A stretch of 59,000 nucleotides of DNA. Origin: Cristatella mucedo (taxonomy: Eukaryota; Bryozoa; Phylactolaemata; Cristatellidae). Shown here in pieces: positions 10,601 through 25,600 of the stretch (positions within the stretch are counted from its first letter, which is position 1; each line of letters begins with the position of its first letter). The stretch spans positions 2,766,001 through 2,825,000 of the forward strand of contig WPIO01000021.1 of assembly GCA_009760855.2 (NCBI GenBank), read 5' to 3'. The notes below the pieces were generated by a model. The model ran no database searches and was not told where the DNA came from. It saw only the letters and a list, made by a program, of their open reading frames with translations. The translations under genes and the position numbers were made by a program.

Positions 10601-13600
10601 ACGGCTAGGTACACGGCATCAGTTGCAAATCACATTGGAAATGGCATTATAAATTATAGACTAACTTCAGAATACAGTCTGTTGAATCGCTTATATCGGT
10701 AGTTTGGAAGCAGTCTTTAATTGCGGCTAAGAACCTCTCTCGTTTATGTTTGTTAGATTTATGTGGTTACACCCTGAATGCACGACGGTAATGAGGCCGT
10801 TAAGCTCTGTTTGCATTTGTCTGTCGTGAGCAGCACAGTTGCTATGTCACACCATTTCTTGCCGACCTGCTCTGGCTCCCTGTCAAGCAACGTATTGACT
10901 TCAAGGTTCTGCCACTTACTTGTAGGTCCCTTCCTTCTTTCGCTCCAGCCTACCTGTCAGAACTACTCCTTACCAGGCCAGGCATTGTACGACCCACTTT
11001 TCTTAATCAAATCGTTGAGCTACCCCTAAGTATGGGCATCAAATCTTTTAGAGATCGAGTCCTATGTTGTATGCTCCCAAAGCCTGGAACTCACTCCCGA
11101 CTGATGTCACAACATCCCCTGACATGACATTTAAAAAGAAGCAAAAAACACACCTATATACCACAGCATTTAATGGGTCCTTATGGTTCGTCCTTTGTTT
11201 GCTTAGATTGCTGATACTGTGCATGCTGACATTAACGATATTTGCATGCTGACCCTGTGCATGTTACCTCTAGCCACGGTATGCTTGTTGAGGTTGTGCG
11301 TGCTACCCTCTAACCATGTGATCATGCTTCCTTACAGCACATTTAATGTGCCTAGAAAGAGATAAAATTTTCCGAGGTTGCTATGCAAATGTATTATTAT
11401 TGTTATTATTGTATTACTATGCCACGAGGCCACTGAATCCTGCCGTTGGGCTGCCATACAATGGCTACAGCCGTTGTGTTGCCTTAGGTACGCTCGTGAA
11501 TTAAATATGCAGCTGGGCCTGAGCTAAGGAATCTTAGTAACAATGCAGCTACTTTGATGTGCCAGCTTTGCCCGATGCGGTAGGCGAATGCCTGTCTTGC
11601 CGTGCCATGCACGTGAAAGGTTTAGCCATTAACATGTGTAGCCCGGTCTGCACCTGGGCTGCCCATGCTTTTGTAGGGGCTGCTTTGGGATTAGGTATGA
11701 TAAGCTAGATGTTGTATGTCGTGGATGTACTGTGAAACTAGCATACGTCTTGTGCCCAACTGTTTCTGGTCGGTTGCAGTGAGTTTGTTGTGAACACTGG
11801 ACACATTCTACAAAGGCATCTAACTCGGGACGTGCTGGTCGATGGTCTTCGATCCAGCACGTGTTGTCTCGAGCTATTGATTGCATACGCCATTTTTTCG
11901 AATGCTGTGAATGCTTAGCTGTTGTGACATAGCGCCTACATCTTGCTTATTGCTGTAGTATGGAGTGATCCTGCATACTCTGGTGGGGGAAGCAGTACTA
12001 TGCCATCCTCGGCATCACATGGCTCTAATCGAATTAAGCAGGAGAGTGCTAGCAGCAAGGCTACCAAAGAGATTCTGGAGAAGCTACTGCAAGACAAGGT
12101 AATTGGGCATTTGACGTCCACGTGTCTTAGGTCCACCAGGCTAGGAGGGCATGCCAGCTTATTTTCCTGCTCAGGTTTCATTCGTAGTCGGGTTATGGGC
12201 GTGCTTGTCGATGTTGTTTGCAGCGGATAGTTGCACAAAACACACGCCTGTGCATAAGCGTAGCCAGAAGTTTTTTGAGGCCGAACAAACCTTTATAAGA
12301 TAGGAGTGCTGATAACGAGTGCACTTAACCTTGTTTCTAACCTTTCAGTGTAATTTGACTGAATTTATAATATGGCAGAGTTGGTACTCCAAAATAGAGT
12401 ATGCTTTGTGTTGTTTTAGTTTTTCGTGAGTGTGATTTTGCTAGTTTGCTGTCAGGTCCTTTTTTTTTTAGTGATATCTCACGTCAATTGGAAGTGAAAA
12501 ACGCTTGTAGACCAGAGGAGCCAACCAACTTAAGTAGTAGTTATAATATTAGTAGTAGCAGTAGTAGCAATAAGAATGATGGTTACTAAACGTTTGTGAG
12601 TGGTTAAGAAGATTGTCAGTAGTACACATTTACGATTTTGGGTTATTGATCTTGAATTCTACTATTTCTCTTTTTTATATGCACTTAGTCTTGGCTAAAA
12701 TAGACATACAGTACGACATACAATTTTTCTCAATTGCCATGTGGTGGACAGCGAGTCTCAGCTTTGTGGGAGCCTTTTCAAATGTACGTTTGAGCATCCC
12801 TTGTGTTCTTAATGTCGTCTATAGCCCAAACGGCATTGGGGTAGGGACGGAGCTGTTGTTTAGTATGAGAGTCAAACTCATCTAGCACATTTTGCTAGTA
12901 TCAAATTGTAGCTGTTGCATGCACCAAGGAGGAAAGGTCTGTAGGAGGATTCAGCAACAATGTCAAGAGGCTTTTGATTGCTCGACTCCTGAGAAGTTTT
13001 GGATGCCGATTTAAAAACAGATTCCGGAGAAAATGCAATCCACAAATCATCTGATTGCAGACAGAGTGACAAAATGGGTCACTAGGATATATATATATAT
13101 GTAGGGGCTTGAACGTGAGCACCGAGACAGATAGGGTCAGACAGTACATGCATACTGCAACACATCGGGTCATATCGGCTATCAAATTGTATATTAAAAA
13201 TAGCCAGAATCAGAAAGGGGTAATTCTTAGCACTAAGAAGTGAAAGTAGTGAAAAGTCGGGTATGAAGCTTGGATTGCTGCTTGACGGTGATAAATTACC
13301 ACCGCCATAAGAAACTTACCAACTGGACAGAGAACCAGAGATTTAAGATTGTTTAATAGGAGCCGAGATTGGCTTGAAATTGAAAGAGGTTTTGGGTGAC
13401 AACGGTTACTCCACCACCAGGTTTCAACGGTCTCGGAGTAGGTAAAAAGGAGAAACCTTCTGGGGTAGCATCGGTGATAGCTGAGCAATTCATCGGCTTC
13501 AGCCTGATCTCAGTACCAGTGAAAATGTCAAGAGTAGCGGTCAAATGTCAGGCTTCTAATAACAGCTAATGTTTTTATTGCACACAGCAGGCATTCCAGG

Positions 13601-16600
13601 TGCCCTAAGTCAAGTGATCACCGAGGTTAGCATCGGCATTATCACTTATAGAGCAGAGAAATTTGTAGCCGTTCTAGTGGGAAAGGCCAGGGAGTGGCTA
13701 GTAAAAGCAGCAGTCGTTTCTAAAGAGAGACCGCGTGGTTTGGTTAGTAACACCAACGATACCGATGTTAGATAATAATAATAATTAAATAAATATTAGC
13801 TGATTTAACAGCCTCATTTGTATAGCAGCATAAGAGTGTTAACAGTTATCGCCACCGATTTGGCAATAAAGGATCGCCCACTGCAGGATTCGTAGCCACG
13901 ACCTCGGTCGTGAAGAGCTAGTACATTACCTCCTGGGCTATCACGGCAATACATTGTATAGCCCTCCGAGAACTGAATCTCTTTCTAGGCACTTAACAGA
14001 TGTAAAGAAAGCATGATCAAATGATTAGTGGTAACTGTTGCAATGTCATCAAGCATGACATTGTTAGATGTGAATATGTTATATGAGAAATGTTAAATGT
14101 GAAATGTTAGATGTGAAATGCACAGGGTGTACATATAGATATGGTTAGTAGCAGCTGGCACAGTGTCAGCAAGCATAAGCACACAAATGACGAATCACTG
14201 GGACCCACTAAATGCTGTCATAAGCAGGTGTGTTTTAAGTTTCTTTTTTTTGATCATGTATGGGTCATGTCATGACGTCAGTTGGGAGTGAATTCCAGAC
14301 TTTGGGAGCATATGAACTAAAGGCACGGCCTCCCAAGGATTTGAAGTTCGTACTAGGTGTAGCTAAAGATTTGATTCAGAAAAGCAAGTGGTGCTATGCC
14401 TAGCCTGGTGGGTGAGTCGATTTGATTGTTAGGCTGGAGCCAAAGAAGGAAGAGACCTAAAAGTGAGTGGCAGAGCCTTAAAGTCGATGCACTGCTTGAC
14501 ATGGAGCCAGTGCAGTTCGACGAGAAGTCGTGTGATGTGGCAACTGCACCGCTCTCGACAGACAAGCCTAGCTGCAGAGTTTTTTTTACCAGCTGTAAGC
14601 TCCTGATTGCACCCAGTGGTAGACCAGCAAGCTGTGAGGTACACAAGTCGAGACGGGATGGTACACATACATGGGCCAATTTGGATATAATATCCCGTCT
14701 AAGCAAGCCCGAATTCTAGCAATGTAGTTGAAAGGATTCAGACGACTATGGAGCTGATGTGGTCATCCAGTGAAAGGTTCTTTTGGAACAGGTCACACAG
14801 ATTTTGTGCAGATGCAACAGGAGATATGCTGATGGAAGAACTGATTTTGAGCAAAAATCTATCCAGTTTCGGAGCCACACTTTGTTTTCCCATAACTAGT
14901 AAGTTGGTTTTGTCGTCATTTAATTTGAGCAAGTTTCTGCCATCCGTGTGCAGATGTGAGCAGTATGAGCAACACGGTTGCGTAGAGAATTTGAGGGCTG
15001 AGAGGGATCAAAGCAAAAGTACAAGTGTGTGTCATCTGCATAGAAGTGAATGCCTAGATTGTGCTTGGCGATCACCTCGGTGAGAGGGGGGTATAAACTG
15101 TGAATAGAAGCAAATGGAGCGCAGAGCCTTGTGGTACCCACCCCCATGTACTTCAGTGGCTCTTTGGATGACCTTTGTCTGTTCACATCAATACTCTAGA
15201 AAGCTCCCACTGAAATAAGATGTGAACCGTTGCAGTGCATTACCAGTAATGCCCAGGCAAGATTCGAGGTGCTCAAGGAGGTCTTTATGATCAATTAAAT
15301 CAAACGCTGCCATAGATCAAGCAAAACAAGCAGAGAGATTCCTGAGAAGGTCAGTACCCAGTTTGGGCCAGTGAAAGCCATTATTAGCACTGAGAATCGC
15401 AGCCATGCAGGTACATAAGAAAGCTCTAAAAGTATAGGTTGCTGCATTGAGCTGCAGCATGTAAGCAAAAGTCATGAAATTGATTATAAAATACTAAGAA
15501 CCCATTACATGGTTAGTACAAATGTGACAACCATAAGAATTTCAAAAGCAATTGAAGCAACTTTGCTTCGATCCAGAGCAAGAGTTTAATAATAATAATA
15601 ATATTGCACTTGATAAAGCGCCCTCAGAGAACTTAATCTCTTTCTAGGCGCTTTACATTTGCTGCAAAGTGATACGCAATAGAATAGTAAGTAAAATCAT
15701 GCTTGAAAAACAAACAAAATGAATAACATGGTTAGGGGTTACATGCACTGGGTCAGCATGCAAATGTGGTTAGTGGCAGCATGAACAGTGTCAGCACGCA
15801 TAAGCACATCGAGGACGAATCACAAGGACCCACTAAATGCTGTCCTAAATAGGTATGTTTTTAAGTTTCTTTTAAATGTGGTCAGGTCAGGGGATGTTCT
15901 GATGCAGGTCGGGAGGGAGTTCCAGGCTGTGGGAGCATACGAGCTAAATGCACGGTCTCCAAAGGATTTAAGGTTTGTACGAGGTATTTCTAGACTGTTG
16001 GATTCCGAAAAGCGGGTGGTAGGATGCTTTGCCTGATGGGGTAGTATATCTGAAAGATAGGCTGGAGCCATAGAATGAAGAGACCTAAAAGTGAGCGACA
16101 AAACCTTGAAGTCAATCCGTTGCTTGACTGGTAACCAGTGCAGGTCGGCGAGAGGTGGAGTAATGTGGCAACTGCGACGCTCACGACAGACAAGCCTAGC
16201 TACAGAGTTTTGCACCAGCTGCAATCGCCTGATCGCACATGCTGGTAGGCCAGTAAGCAGTGAGTTGCAGAAGTCGAGACGAGATGTCACGAATGCATGG
16301 ACCAACTTGGACGTGGTATCCTTATCTAAACAAGCCCTAATTTTAGCAATGTTATGAAGCTGAAAATAGGCTGATTTGACTGTGGAGCTGATGTGGTCGT
16401 CTAACGAGAGGTCGCTTTGGAATATGACACCTAGATTTCGAGCTGTTCAACTGGAGATATGCTGGCAGAGCCAATTTTGAAAGTCAGCCTTTCCAATTTC
16501 TGAATAACACTAGGTTTGCCCATAACTAGTAAGTTAGTTTTATCATCGTTTAGTTTTAGAAAATTTGCTGCCATCCATGATCGGATGTCATCAATGCATG

Positions 16601-19600
16601 CAGCAAGTGAGTTGAGAGAATTTGAGGTTCTCGAAGGCTGGGAGGGATCAAAGCAAAGGTACAACTGAGTGTCATCCGCATAGAAGTGAAAGCCTAGATT
16701 GTGCTTGGCAATCACATCAGCGAGAGGGAGAGTATAAACGGTGAAAAGGACCGGACCTAGCACAGAGCCCTGAGGTACTCCATATTTTAGAGGTACTTCA
16801 GATGATCTTTGTCCATTCACGTCAACACTCTGGAGTCTCCCACTGAGATAGGACCTGAACCACTGCAGAGCAGTGCCAGTGATGCCCAGGCGAGATGAGA
16901 GGCGCTCTAGAAGTACTTTGTGATCGATGGTATCAAAAGCTGCCGAAAGATCGAGCAAAACAAGAAGAGACACTCTACCCATGTCTGCATTCCTAAGTAG
17001 GTCGTTGTATACCCGAAGCAATGCTGACTCTGTGGAGTGATTAGCTCTAAAGCCAGACTGGAACTTACTAGCAAGGTGTGAGGTTTCGATAAACGAGTTC
17101 AGCTGGTCTGCCACGACCCGTTCCAGTGTCTTTGATAGGAATGGTAGAAGGGAGACTGGGCGGTAGTTGCTTAAGTTCTCTTGGTCTAGTGTAGCTTTCT
17201 TGAGAAGTGGCCTGACTACAGCTTTTTTGAAAGGTGCTGGGACCTGACCTGAGGCTAATGACATATTAATGATGTTGGTTATGCATGGCAGCAGCAGATC
17301 AATGCAACGTAGGAGCAGGACAGTGGGAATAGTAATATTAATCTGTGGCCTCCACGTTAGAGGTGTGGGGGCCTTCATTTGCTGCTTGCTTTGTGGTGTG
17401 GGACGTCTGGAATCGTCATCGCAAGAAGAAGGAAGGATGTCGTCTCTGGAGGCTCATGACTCTTTCATTCACCGAAATAAACTAGGATGACTTGGTGCGA
17501 TGAACGTGAAAAATGCCTCAAGCTGGAGCTCTTTGCCAGTTGAAACGAATTCTTCTGCAGTAAGCAAGACTAATGACTCATTGCAAGCAAAACTCTGCAG
17601 CTAGGCTTGTCTGTCATGAGTGTCGCAGTTGCCACATCACACCACTTCTCGCCGACCTGCACTGGCCACCAGTCAACAACACATCGACATCAAGGTGTTG
17701 GCTCTCACTTGTAGGTCCCTTCATTCTTTGGCTCGAGCCTACATATCAGATCTACTCCCGCACCAGGCTAAGCATCGTACCACCCTGCTTTTCGGGATCT
17801 AACTGTTTACCAATACCTCGTACAAACCTCAAATCCTTTGGAGACAGTGCCTTTAGTTCATATGCTCCTAAAGCCTGGAACTCACTCCTGACTTCGGTCA
17901 GTCCGACCCGACATCAAGTGACTTGACCACATTAAAAAAAAACTATTTACACAGCGTTTAGTGGGTCCTCGTGACTCGTCTTTTATATGCTTGTGCATGC
18001 TGCCACTAACGACACTTGCATGCTGACCCTGTGCATGTCACCCCTAACCATGTTATTCTTGTGGTTTATCGAGCATGCTACCACTAACCCTTTGATCGTG
18101 CTTCCTTTGCAGCAAATGTAAAGCGCCTAGAAAGAGACTGAGTTCTATGAGGGTGCTTTATCAGTTGCATTATTATATTGTATTATTAAAATCTTTTGAT
18201 GAGGTTGTTTGGATAGATCCACAGCTGGTTCCGTTAAATTGCACAGTCACTTCACCCGAGAGAAAAAAGTAGTGAGAGAGAGGGCAAGAGGAAGAGCAAG
18301 CCAGAAAACAGCTTGGCCAAACTATTGGCAGTTGTGAAGAGGGATGATGGCTTTTATGGAATTGACACCAGTCCAAGACTGTAACTGATGACTCAACTTT
18401 CGAGAAAGAACATCAAAGAAACAAAGAACATTCAAAGAACATCAAACAACAGCAAACATCAATTAGCATCAAATATCAGAACTATCACAGAATAGAAAGA
18501 TGTTTGTGATATTTGCAGCTTCAGGTTCATGTCTTCTTTAATCTACACGAGATCTCAAAAGTCCCTTGCCACCACTACAAATCATAAATTGGCGAAACTG
18601 AGGCAGATATCCAAATGCAATCGCACAAGAGATCGTCTCAGATGGGTCCGGGGCAATGTCTTCTGCATGGCAGACGACTAAAGTTGACTTTTGTTGACCG
18701 ATAAGTAAAAATTCGTGGTTTTTGCTAACCACAGCATGGCAGACGGCTGGAGTATACTTTTATGAAACCAAGAATTAAAATTTGCGCTTTTCCCAAATAA
18801 TAAACAAAGAACTTCCTTAAGTCGCCGAAAAGATTAGATGTGCGTACTACCCTGTCAAGTCTCCAGCCAAGATTTAAATTTGGTGGCGGAAGTTTTCATG
18901 GTTTGTGTTGTTTCTGTTCCCCCGGTGATGGATTGGAGCACCATATTAGCAGAATTATGAATTAGCATGTGTACACCTATCTTGTAAAAAATGTTGGGAT
19001 TGTAAATAGTGCTATAACTCTTGTTGGGAATGATTACATTCGGCAACTGGACAACTACCCGAAGCACGCAGCAAATGTTTCTAAAATGTTTTTTACCTAT
19101 GTAGCTGTCAGAGTCATGATTTTGCCGAGTCTGTCTGCTGACATAACTTCTATGGAGTATCTTTGGAATAGGATAGAATGCTGTCTGAGTTCTGATCGTG
19201 CCCGCTAGATGATAGCCGGTTGTGGCACTACTCGAATAATATTACCTCCGGACTCGATGCCGCAGTGATTAAGAGAGGTTATTAAAAACCGTGGAGGCCT
19301 GATCCTCCTGTTATTTTACTTGCGCTGTAAATAATATTTTCACGCATACAAGACGTTAAGCATGCATTTAGTATATAGCGCCAATAAATTGATTATACGT
19401 TTTTCTATATGCTGATTCGAAAGTCATCAGCCGGCATCAGCTGATCTTCACCACACCGAGTGGATCATGACTTTTGAGGAGTGTTGAAGTTGAAGTGTAG
19501 AGGTGCTATAAGTGAAATAGTCATCGAGCTTCGTATTTGTCAGCATAGCGTGTGTTTGGGTGAATAGGGGCTCTACAAGAGGAGCAGAACACGACGTTTC

Positions 19601-22600
19601 TTAAGCCCCATTCTCCAATCTAAGCCATGCAGCCACGCCGTGTAAAGGATGGTGGTCGTCAAGGCCTTCTTTATATACTCCACCGTGTTACGGGTAAGCG
19701 TGCCAAAGCTATTTACCTAAAACAATCCAGCTTGGCAAATTTCCATATCGCCAGTGGCTCCTTGCGTACTCCATCATAAGACAGCAGTTAGTCTTTCTTT
19801 CGAGTGTGTCCAAAAAGAAATATCTTTCCATGAACTCTGGCGATCGGTCTGTAAGAGCGCAGTAGAAAACTTAAGTTCTATCTAAATTATAAATGTTAAT
19901 TATCTAGTGAGCGAGCAGCCATCACACAGAACAGTACGGTTTTTTCATGCATCATTGCGATATCAAGTCTTCTTCTTTAATATCAAGTTGATCTGAGTGT
20001 TCCTAGGGTCGAATGCCTCTGCAAGATCCCAATTGGCCTGAATGGGGCTTTTGCCCTACTTGGTTGACTGCAACATTCTGCTCTAGCAAAAGCTCTACTC
20101 TGCTTTTGCATCTTCATTGCATAGCACGTGTGAGGCCACAGCTCCCGGCTTGCAGTAATTCCCTGGCTGCTCTTTCAATTTGCCCAAATTCCTGGAGCTT
20201 TGTTTCGTACCGATTTTCGAAGAGTAGTACTTGTGCGCTCGAGGTAATTCCACCATCGAACTTCATTACTGCAGTATAGGAGACCACCAGCTTGCAACCA
20301 GGCCACCCGTCGCCATGCAAGCCTTGCATCTCTACCCTTTGTCTCCCGGCTGTTCAATTAGATTCTTCAGAAGTGGTTACCTGCTTCTAATTTGGTTTAC
20401 CCGACAACTATTGCTGAGAAGCTGGTGACGAAAAGAGCTGCGTGCACTATGGAAACGTCAGACGGTGTCAGGGTGATTGCCCGGTTTTCGGAAGCCTCAT
20501 CTGGCAGTTGTTAGTATTCATGTGGTGCCACAGCTTTGTACTTCGTCTCACCCTTACTTTGGTATCTAGCAGTAATACTACCATCCATCACAGCTAGTTT
20601 GAACCGATGCCTGCAGTTCTGCCTCAGTGGAAATCGTACTAGAAACAGCAAGCGTCCTTAATTGAACTGTGCTCCATCGGCTATCCTCAAGCTTAGCAAC
20701 TGCTGCGTGGGTCATTATGAGGTGCTGAAGTGCTAACGTTGGAAGCCATGAAGATAGGTGTGGCATTGCTTTGTGGTTTTTTTATATCATGGCCTAGTTC
20801 TCACTCATTCTTAAGAGGCCTTGTGGTTTCGTGATTTTGCAGTATAATCGTCGTTGCTGCCTACTTGAGACGTTGCATCTTAATTGCATCTTGGCTGCTG
20901 CCACCTGTGGTGTTTCGTCCAGTTGGCCTTATTAATGTGTTTCTTGAACTGGGGCCAGGTAGAGGCCAAGTTGGTATTTCACAGTCTACTTGGCAAGCCG
21001 GTACCTTGATATTCAAGATGAAGGATCGCTGGTCAGGAGAGGCAGGAGGGGAGATAATGGAGGAGATGAGGGAAAGGCCGACCCATTAGGTTGGCAGCAG
21101 CTGAGCGCCTTTTCTCTTGAGCACTTCTCCTTGCAAATGCATCCTGCCGTGTGCATGTTCGTTGCAGACTGTGGACCTCGATGAAGACCTAGGAAGCACT
21201 AACCTACCTGTCAAGCTTCCTCTGTACGTAGACAATGTCAGGCTGAAGCAGGAAGGTACGGTGTCTGTCGGCAGCCAGGCTCTGCAGCGTGACTGCGCAT
21301 GCCGATTTCGTTATCCCTGGTTCTCATGCTAGCAGCTCCTACGTTGTACGACGCCAACAGCCAGTTATCTGTGGCTGTGCTTCTCATTCAGCTTCTCATT
21401 CTTCTCATTCATTGATTGTTCTCTTCAGCTAAAGTCAAGCTAGAAGACCTGCCGGGCGAGGGAGACAATCCTCTCGTTAGAAGCTGTGCCGACCTGTTCA
21501 CGGCCGGAGGTAAGTGTGCTGGAAAAAATTGCTGGCATACTTCTCAGATAAGCTCTGGCTGGTGCCTCGTTGCATTCCTTTGTTCTGCGAAAGATGGTCT
21601 ACAAGTGTTGTATAAATACGGTCAGTGATAGCGGTCGCCTCACGTCGACTGTGTCGGTGTAGCTCGCTTTAATACGATGCAAGCAGCATGCTGTTTGGCA
21701 GAGTCGGCACAATGAAGGCTAGACAGCCGTCGACTTGCGCCACCACATTGGCTTGATTATAGGCTGAGGTTAGGGTTTGCGCTAGACGCACCGGCAGCCT
21801 TTCCCTTTCTGCCCCGACTTTTTCCCGACCGTACCATTGTGGCAGTGATGATGGCATTGACCTTGAATTTTCATTGGGCCCCGATAGTTTGGTCATGAAG
21901 CCGAAAAATGCAGAGGCGAGACTTCATCAGCAAGCATACAAGTGTGCTTTCGAGCAGCGCCGACAAAGAGCGTGCAACCCATACGAAACTGCTGCAAATC
22001 GGCTGCTAGACTTGCACGTCTTCTCTGAAGGACGAGATCGGGTCTTCCTGCATTACAGGCGAAGGTAGATATAGGGCTAACGATAAGTAATAACACTATT
22101 AATAGATTGTTCGTGCTGCTTCCCAAGAGAACCGAATCTCTATCCAGCCGCTTAACGACTCGCTGGAAGAGAAGCAATATCCAAGAGTTAATGACACGCT
22201 AAATATTATGCTTTGACAAGCATGCGAGAGCGGTCATAGGCCATCATGCCAAGCACACAAGAAGACACTCGGTGGCCGCCAGTTGCGAGGATCCCTGGTG
22301 AATTACTTGCGCTGAATCATCAACGGGCAAGCTCGCAAAGCGCCCAGGAAAAAAGGCCAAGTTCACTTGGGGGCACAGGGAAAGCTGAGTGGAACCGATA
22401 GTGACACAATATGTCACCCGACTGTGTTGCTCCCAAACTAAAGTTTACTGCTAAACTTGAGTGCCTGTGAGGATTCAAGCAGCTGGTTTGGCTGTGACAA
22501 TCACAATGCCATGCCACGTCCCTCAGTCGTGCCTAGCTGCCATTTGTTGTCTGCTGCACAGGCCTCAAGTTGTTCTGTTTTTTCAGGGTAGTACCCTGGC

Positions 22601-25600
22601 GTAAAACTTCCATGAGGTGAGGTGGTGGGCCAAAATTGTTTGGATGATGACTGAACTAGTGGTAGAAAATCGGCCACTTCCGGTCTGCAGCCACCTTCCT
22701 CGCTCCCTGCCGTGGTCATGGATGTTCTGCACTCATTGCATTTTACTAATCGGAGCTTATTAATGTTTTGCTTCAGCTTGTTGGCCAAAGCATGATACGT
22801 GTTTGTTTGTCCAAGCATGTTCGACTGTGTGTGCATGTCATTAATAGCTGGTTGCTGATTCACTTGCAGCTAGCTATAAAGTGCCTCGATAGAGAAGCTC
22901 TCTTAGGGCATTATAATGCAAGCTATATTATTTATTGTCATTATCATTGATATTATTATTATCATTGATATTATTATTATTATTATTATTATCATTGTCA
23001 TGCCATTATTATCCTGCTGCAGAGATGGATGCCGGCGAGCTGGTGCTCGTGCAGCTGCCCGACTGTCTTCCCGGCATGCTGCCGTCGGCCTCGGAGGAGC
23101 GGCGCCTGGCCGCTGTGCAGGCACAGCAGTCGAACCAGCCACGGCCGCCTGCCGCCCAGCCCGACGGCAAGGTAGGGCCCGGTGCTGTGCACTGCATAGC
23201 AGTGCCTACCCTGCTTCATGCCAAACGCTTGTCCCTACTTAACTCTCGTTGCACCAGCCTGGTACCAAGGTAGGGCCACGCGAGCCCACGGCCGGTCCAC
23301 TGCCTTCCTATCTATGCTAGAGCTTCCGGCCAGCTGAAATGCCAGTGAGAGTCTGGTCTTGTACGATCTTCGCATACCAGCGTAGCTCTTGACTTGTGTG
23401 CTTTGTAAATGACAAACCTTTATTAATTCTTGATGGGTGGCCCATAGTCCAGCCGCAAAAAAATGACAAAGCATCAGTCCTCTTGTCTTGACATTCTTGC
23501 ATTTAAGGTGCCCTTCCCGACCAAGGTTTGGCCAAGGTCGTGAGCTCGAGCCCTGTGGCATATGTGAAGCACCTGAAAAGTGATTAAGTTATCCTATAGC
23601 GCTATACAAATGAATTATATAGAATTATATATTAATGTTGAAAAAACTCGTGCATGGCCATGGTCCTTGAGTGAAGAACTTTTAAGGGTTAAACCGTTAC
23701 CTCGAGTGGGCAACACAGGAAGGCGTTTTTTTTGTCGTGCAACCTATTATGCGACGATCCTTCTAGCTAAGCCAGCCGAAAACAGAGTGCCTTCCCCAAG
23801 TCTGTGCAATCTACTTGAATCGACCAGACGTGCGATGTAGATAAGGCAACAACAAACAATAGGTATTGTAGACTAACAGCTCCCACAGTATTCCCTGTGA
23901 ATTTGTGCAGCAACCTGTATGGTCAACAGGAAGCCATGGTTATGAGCATTTAGCTGAAAATATCGTTGGCAGCATATGGAAAGAATAATGCTCACTGGGC
24001 TGCGAGGCAGTGCCAGGCCATCGCGACCAAGATGGCCACATTTGAATGCTTAGCTCCTTAGGCGACTGTCTGCTGTTAGCATCGATAGGTCAAAGCTGTT
24101 TAATGAAATACCGAGCTGGTTTTAAGAGGCAACGTTTTGGCAGTACAACTGTGAGCTTCAGAAAGTTCTGAAACGTGTTGCTGTAAAGTGCAGCGCGTCG
24201 GCTCAAACAGCCGTGTCGTCCTCTATGAGCACGGTTTTAATCTTGCAGTTTGACTTAGTTGAACCCTGATTTTTCTGGGTATTGCAATGACGGCTAGGCT
24301 GTAGTCTTGTATATGCATTTAGCACCAGCAAACCCTGCCCGGCAGGTTCACTATCACGGATGTGCACGTTCCAGTGATTATGTCAGTGTGTGCAAAAGGC
24401 TACCCCCAAATCTGGCATGCTGCAAGAAAAGCTGAGGAAGAGCTTTCGTTAAAAAAGTGCTATTTTAGCTAATAAAGCTGACGCTGCTATGGTTTTCTAC
24501 TTTTTAAGAATAATTAAGCTATGACCAGCTCACGCTTAGTTTAACATGTATCAGTCATAAATAAAAGTCACGTTCTCATTGGCTAAATTCTGAGCACTAG
24601 AAGCACGGACGCACACATATATATAATGCAAAACATAATTCGCATATGTAGTGCTTTTAGAGAACTCATTAATCTCTATTTAGGTGCTTCTCATATTCCA
24701 TGGGGCTTAGTCATTAAATAAACTCACCTTGACCTTGGTCGTTGAAGGCAAGCACCTTATTCACTGTGCCAAACCAGTGCACCAAGTCATACGACCACTT
24801 GTGGCTGTTCTTCTGAGTGGCACGTATAGCTAGCTAACCATATATTATTTTTAGTGTTAGCTGCAGTTCATATGTACTGCTTATTTTGGCTAATAGAGCA
24901 TGTGGTAGCAGCTTTAATAACTTAATCTTGAGCTTGATTTGCTGCTTGAGCTAGACCAGGTGCAACGTGATCTTTATTGATAATGAAGATTTGACTCATC
25001 GGTAGCTGTCCCTGAGATTGAACTAATTTATACAGTTTAACTTTGGTATGACCCATGCAACCGACTTCCTCTGGTAATCTTGTCAGTGATGATCTGATGA
25101 TCTTATCAAACTCATTTGATTATGCTGGAGAGCAGTTTAAGTGAAATGAACTGGACAGCTCATGTTGGCTGTTCACCAATTGCCACCATAGGCGATGCTG
25201 AAGAGGTCTGATCAAGCCGATCGGCATGCAGGGAAGAGAGGTCAAATCAGCTCATGCGATTGGTGGAAAGTGTGTTGTTTGACCCGACCACCACGAATGT
25301 GAGGTTGCGATACATCTTTCGGTCGAACATAGAAGCTCTGAACTTTTTCAGCTAGGCAGGCTTTCTAAACGGACTCAGCTTGGCTGACACCATGGCCAGG
25401 CAGGCAAACACGTTGAGGGCCCTACAGTAGTTCCTTTGTAGTTATATGAGGAATTTTGCTCTTCGCTAATGTGGGAACATCTATTGAGATGCTGTTGGCA
25501 AACACTTTAACACATTGTAGTTATTTTTTATTTAGTGTGGAATTGCGCCACTAGCTACAACGTCAGAGCTCAAATTTGGATAAGCTATCTTTACCAGAAT

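Larger units (their letters stand above)
8901..11958 (+). other. POLR3D intron 2: contents
   Basis: It holds a second copy of repeat C (9741-9876) and a LINE 3' portion (10800-11420). The rest is single-copy-looking intron sequence without a supported gene. Confidence 0.7.
12099..21167 (+). other. POLR3D intron 3: 9-kb retrotransposon-filled intron
   Basis: The largest intron. It contains SINE-B (13783-13945), two minus-strand LINE copies (13946-15340, 15586-17490) and a plus-strand LINE 3' part (17575-18188). From 18,190 to 21,167 I recognise no element. A minus-strand frame of about 71 codons at 20114-20329 looks mildly protein-like but is unsupported. Confidence 0.7.

Noticed and set aside
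20114-20329. Minus-strand 71-aa frame in POLR3D intron 3
   Set aside because: Mildly protein-like, but neighbouring frames are full of stops, there is no recognisable domain, and it is antisense to the host intron.
21874-22068. A 64-codon frame between POLR3D exons 5 and 6
   Set aside because: Exons 5 and 6 join in phase without it, it begins at a non-ATG codon, and it has no RPC4 counterpart.
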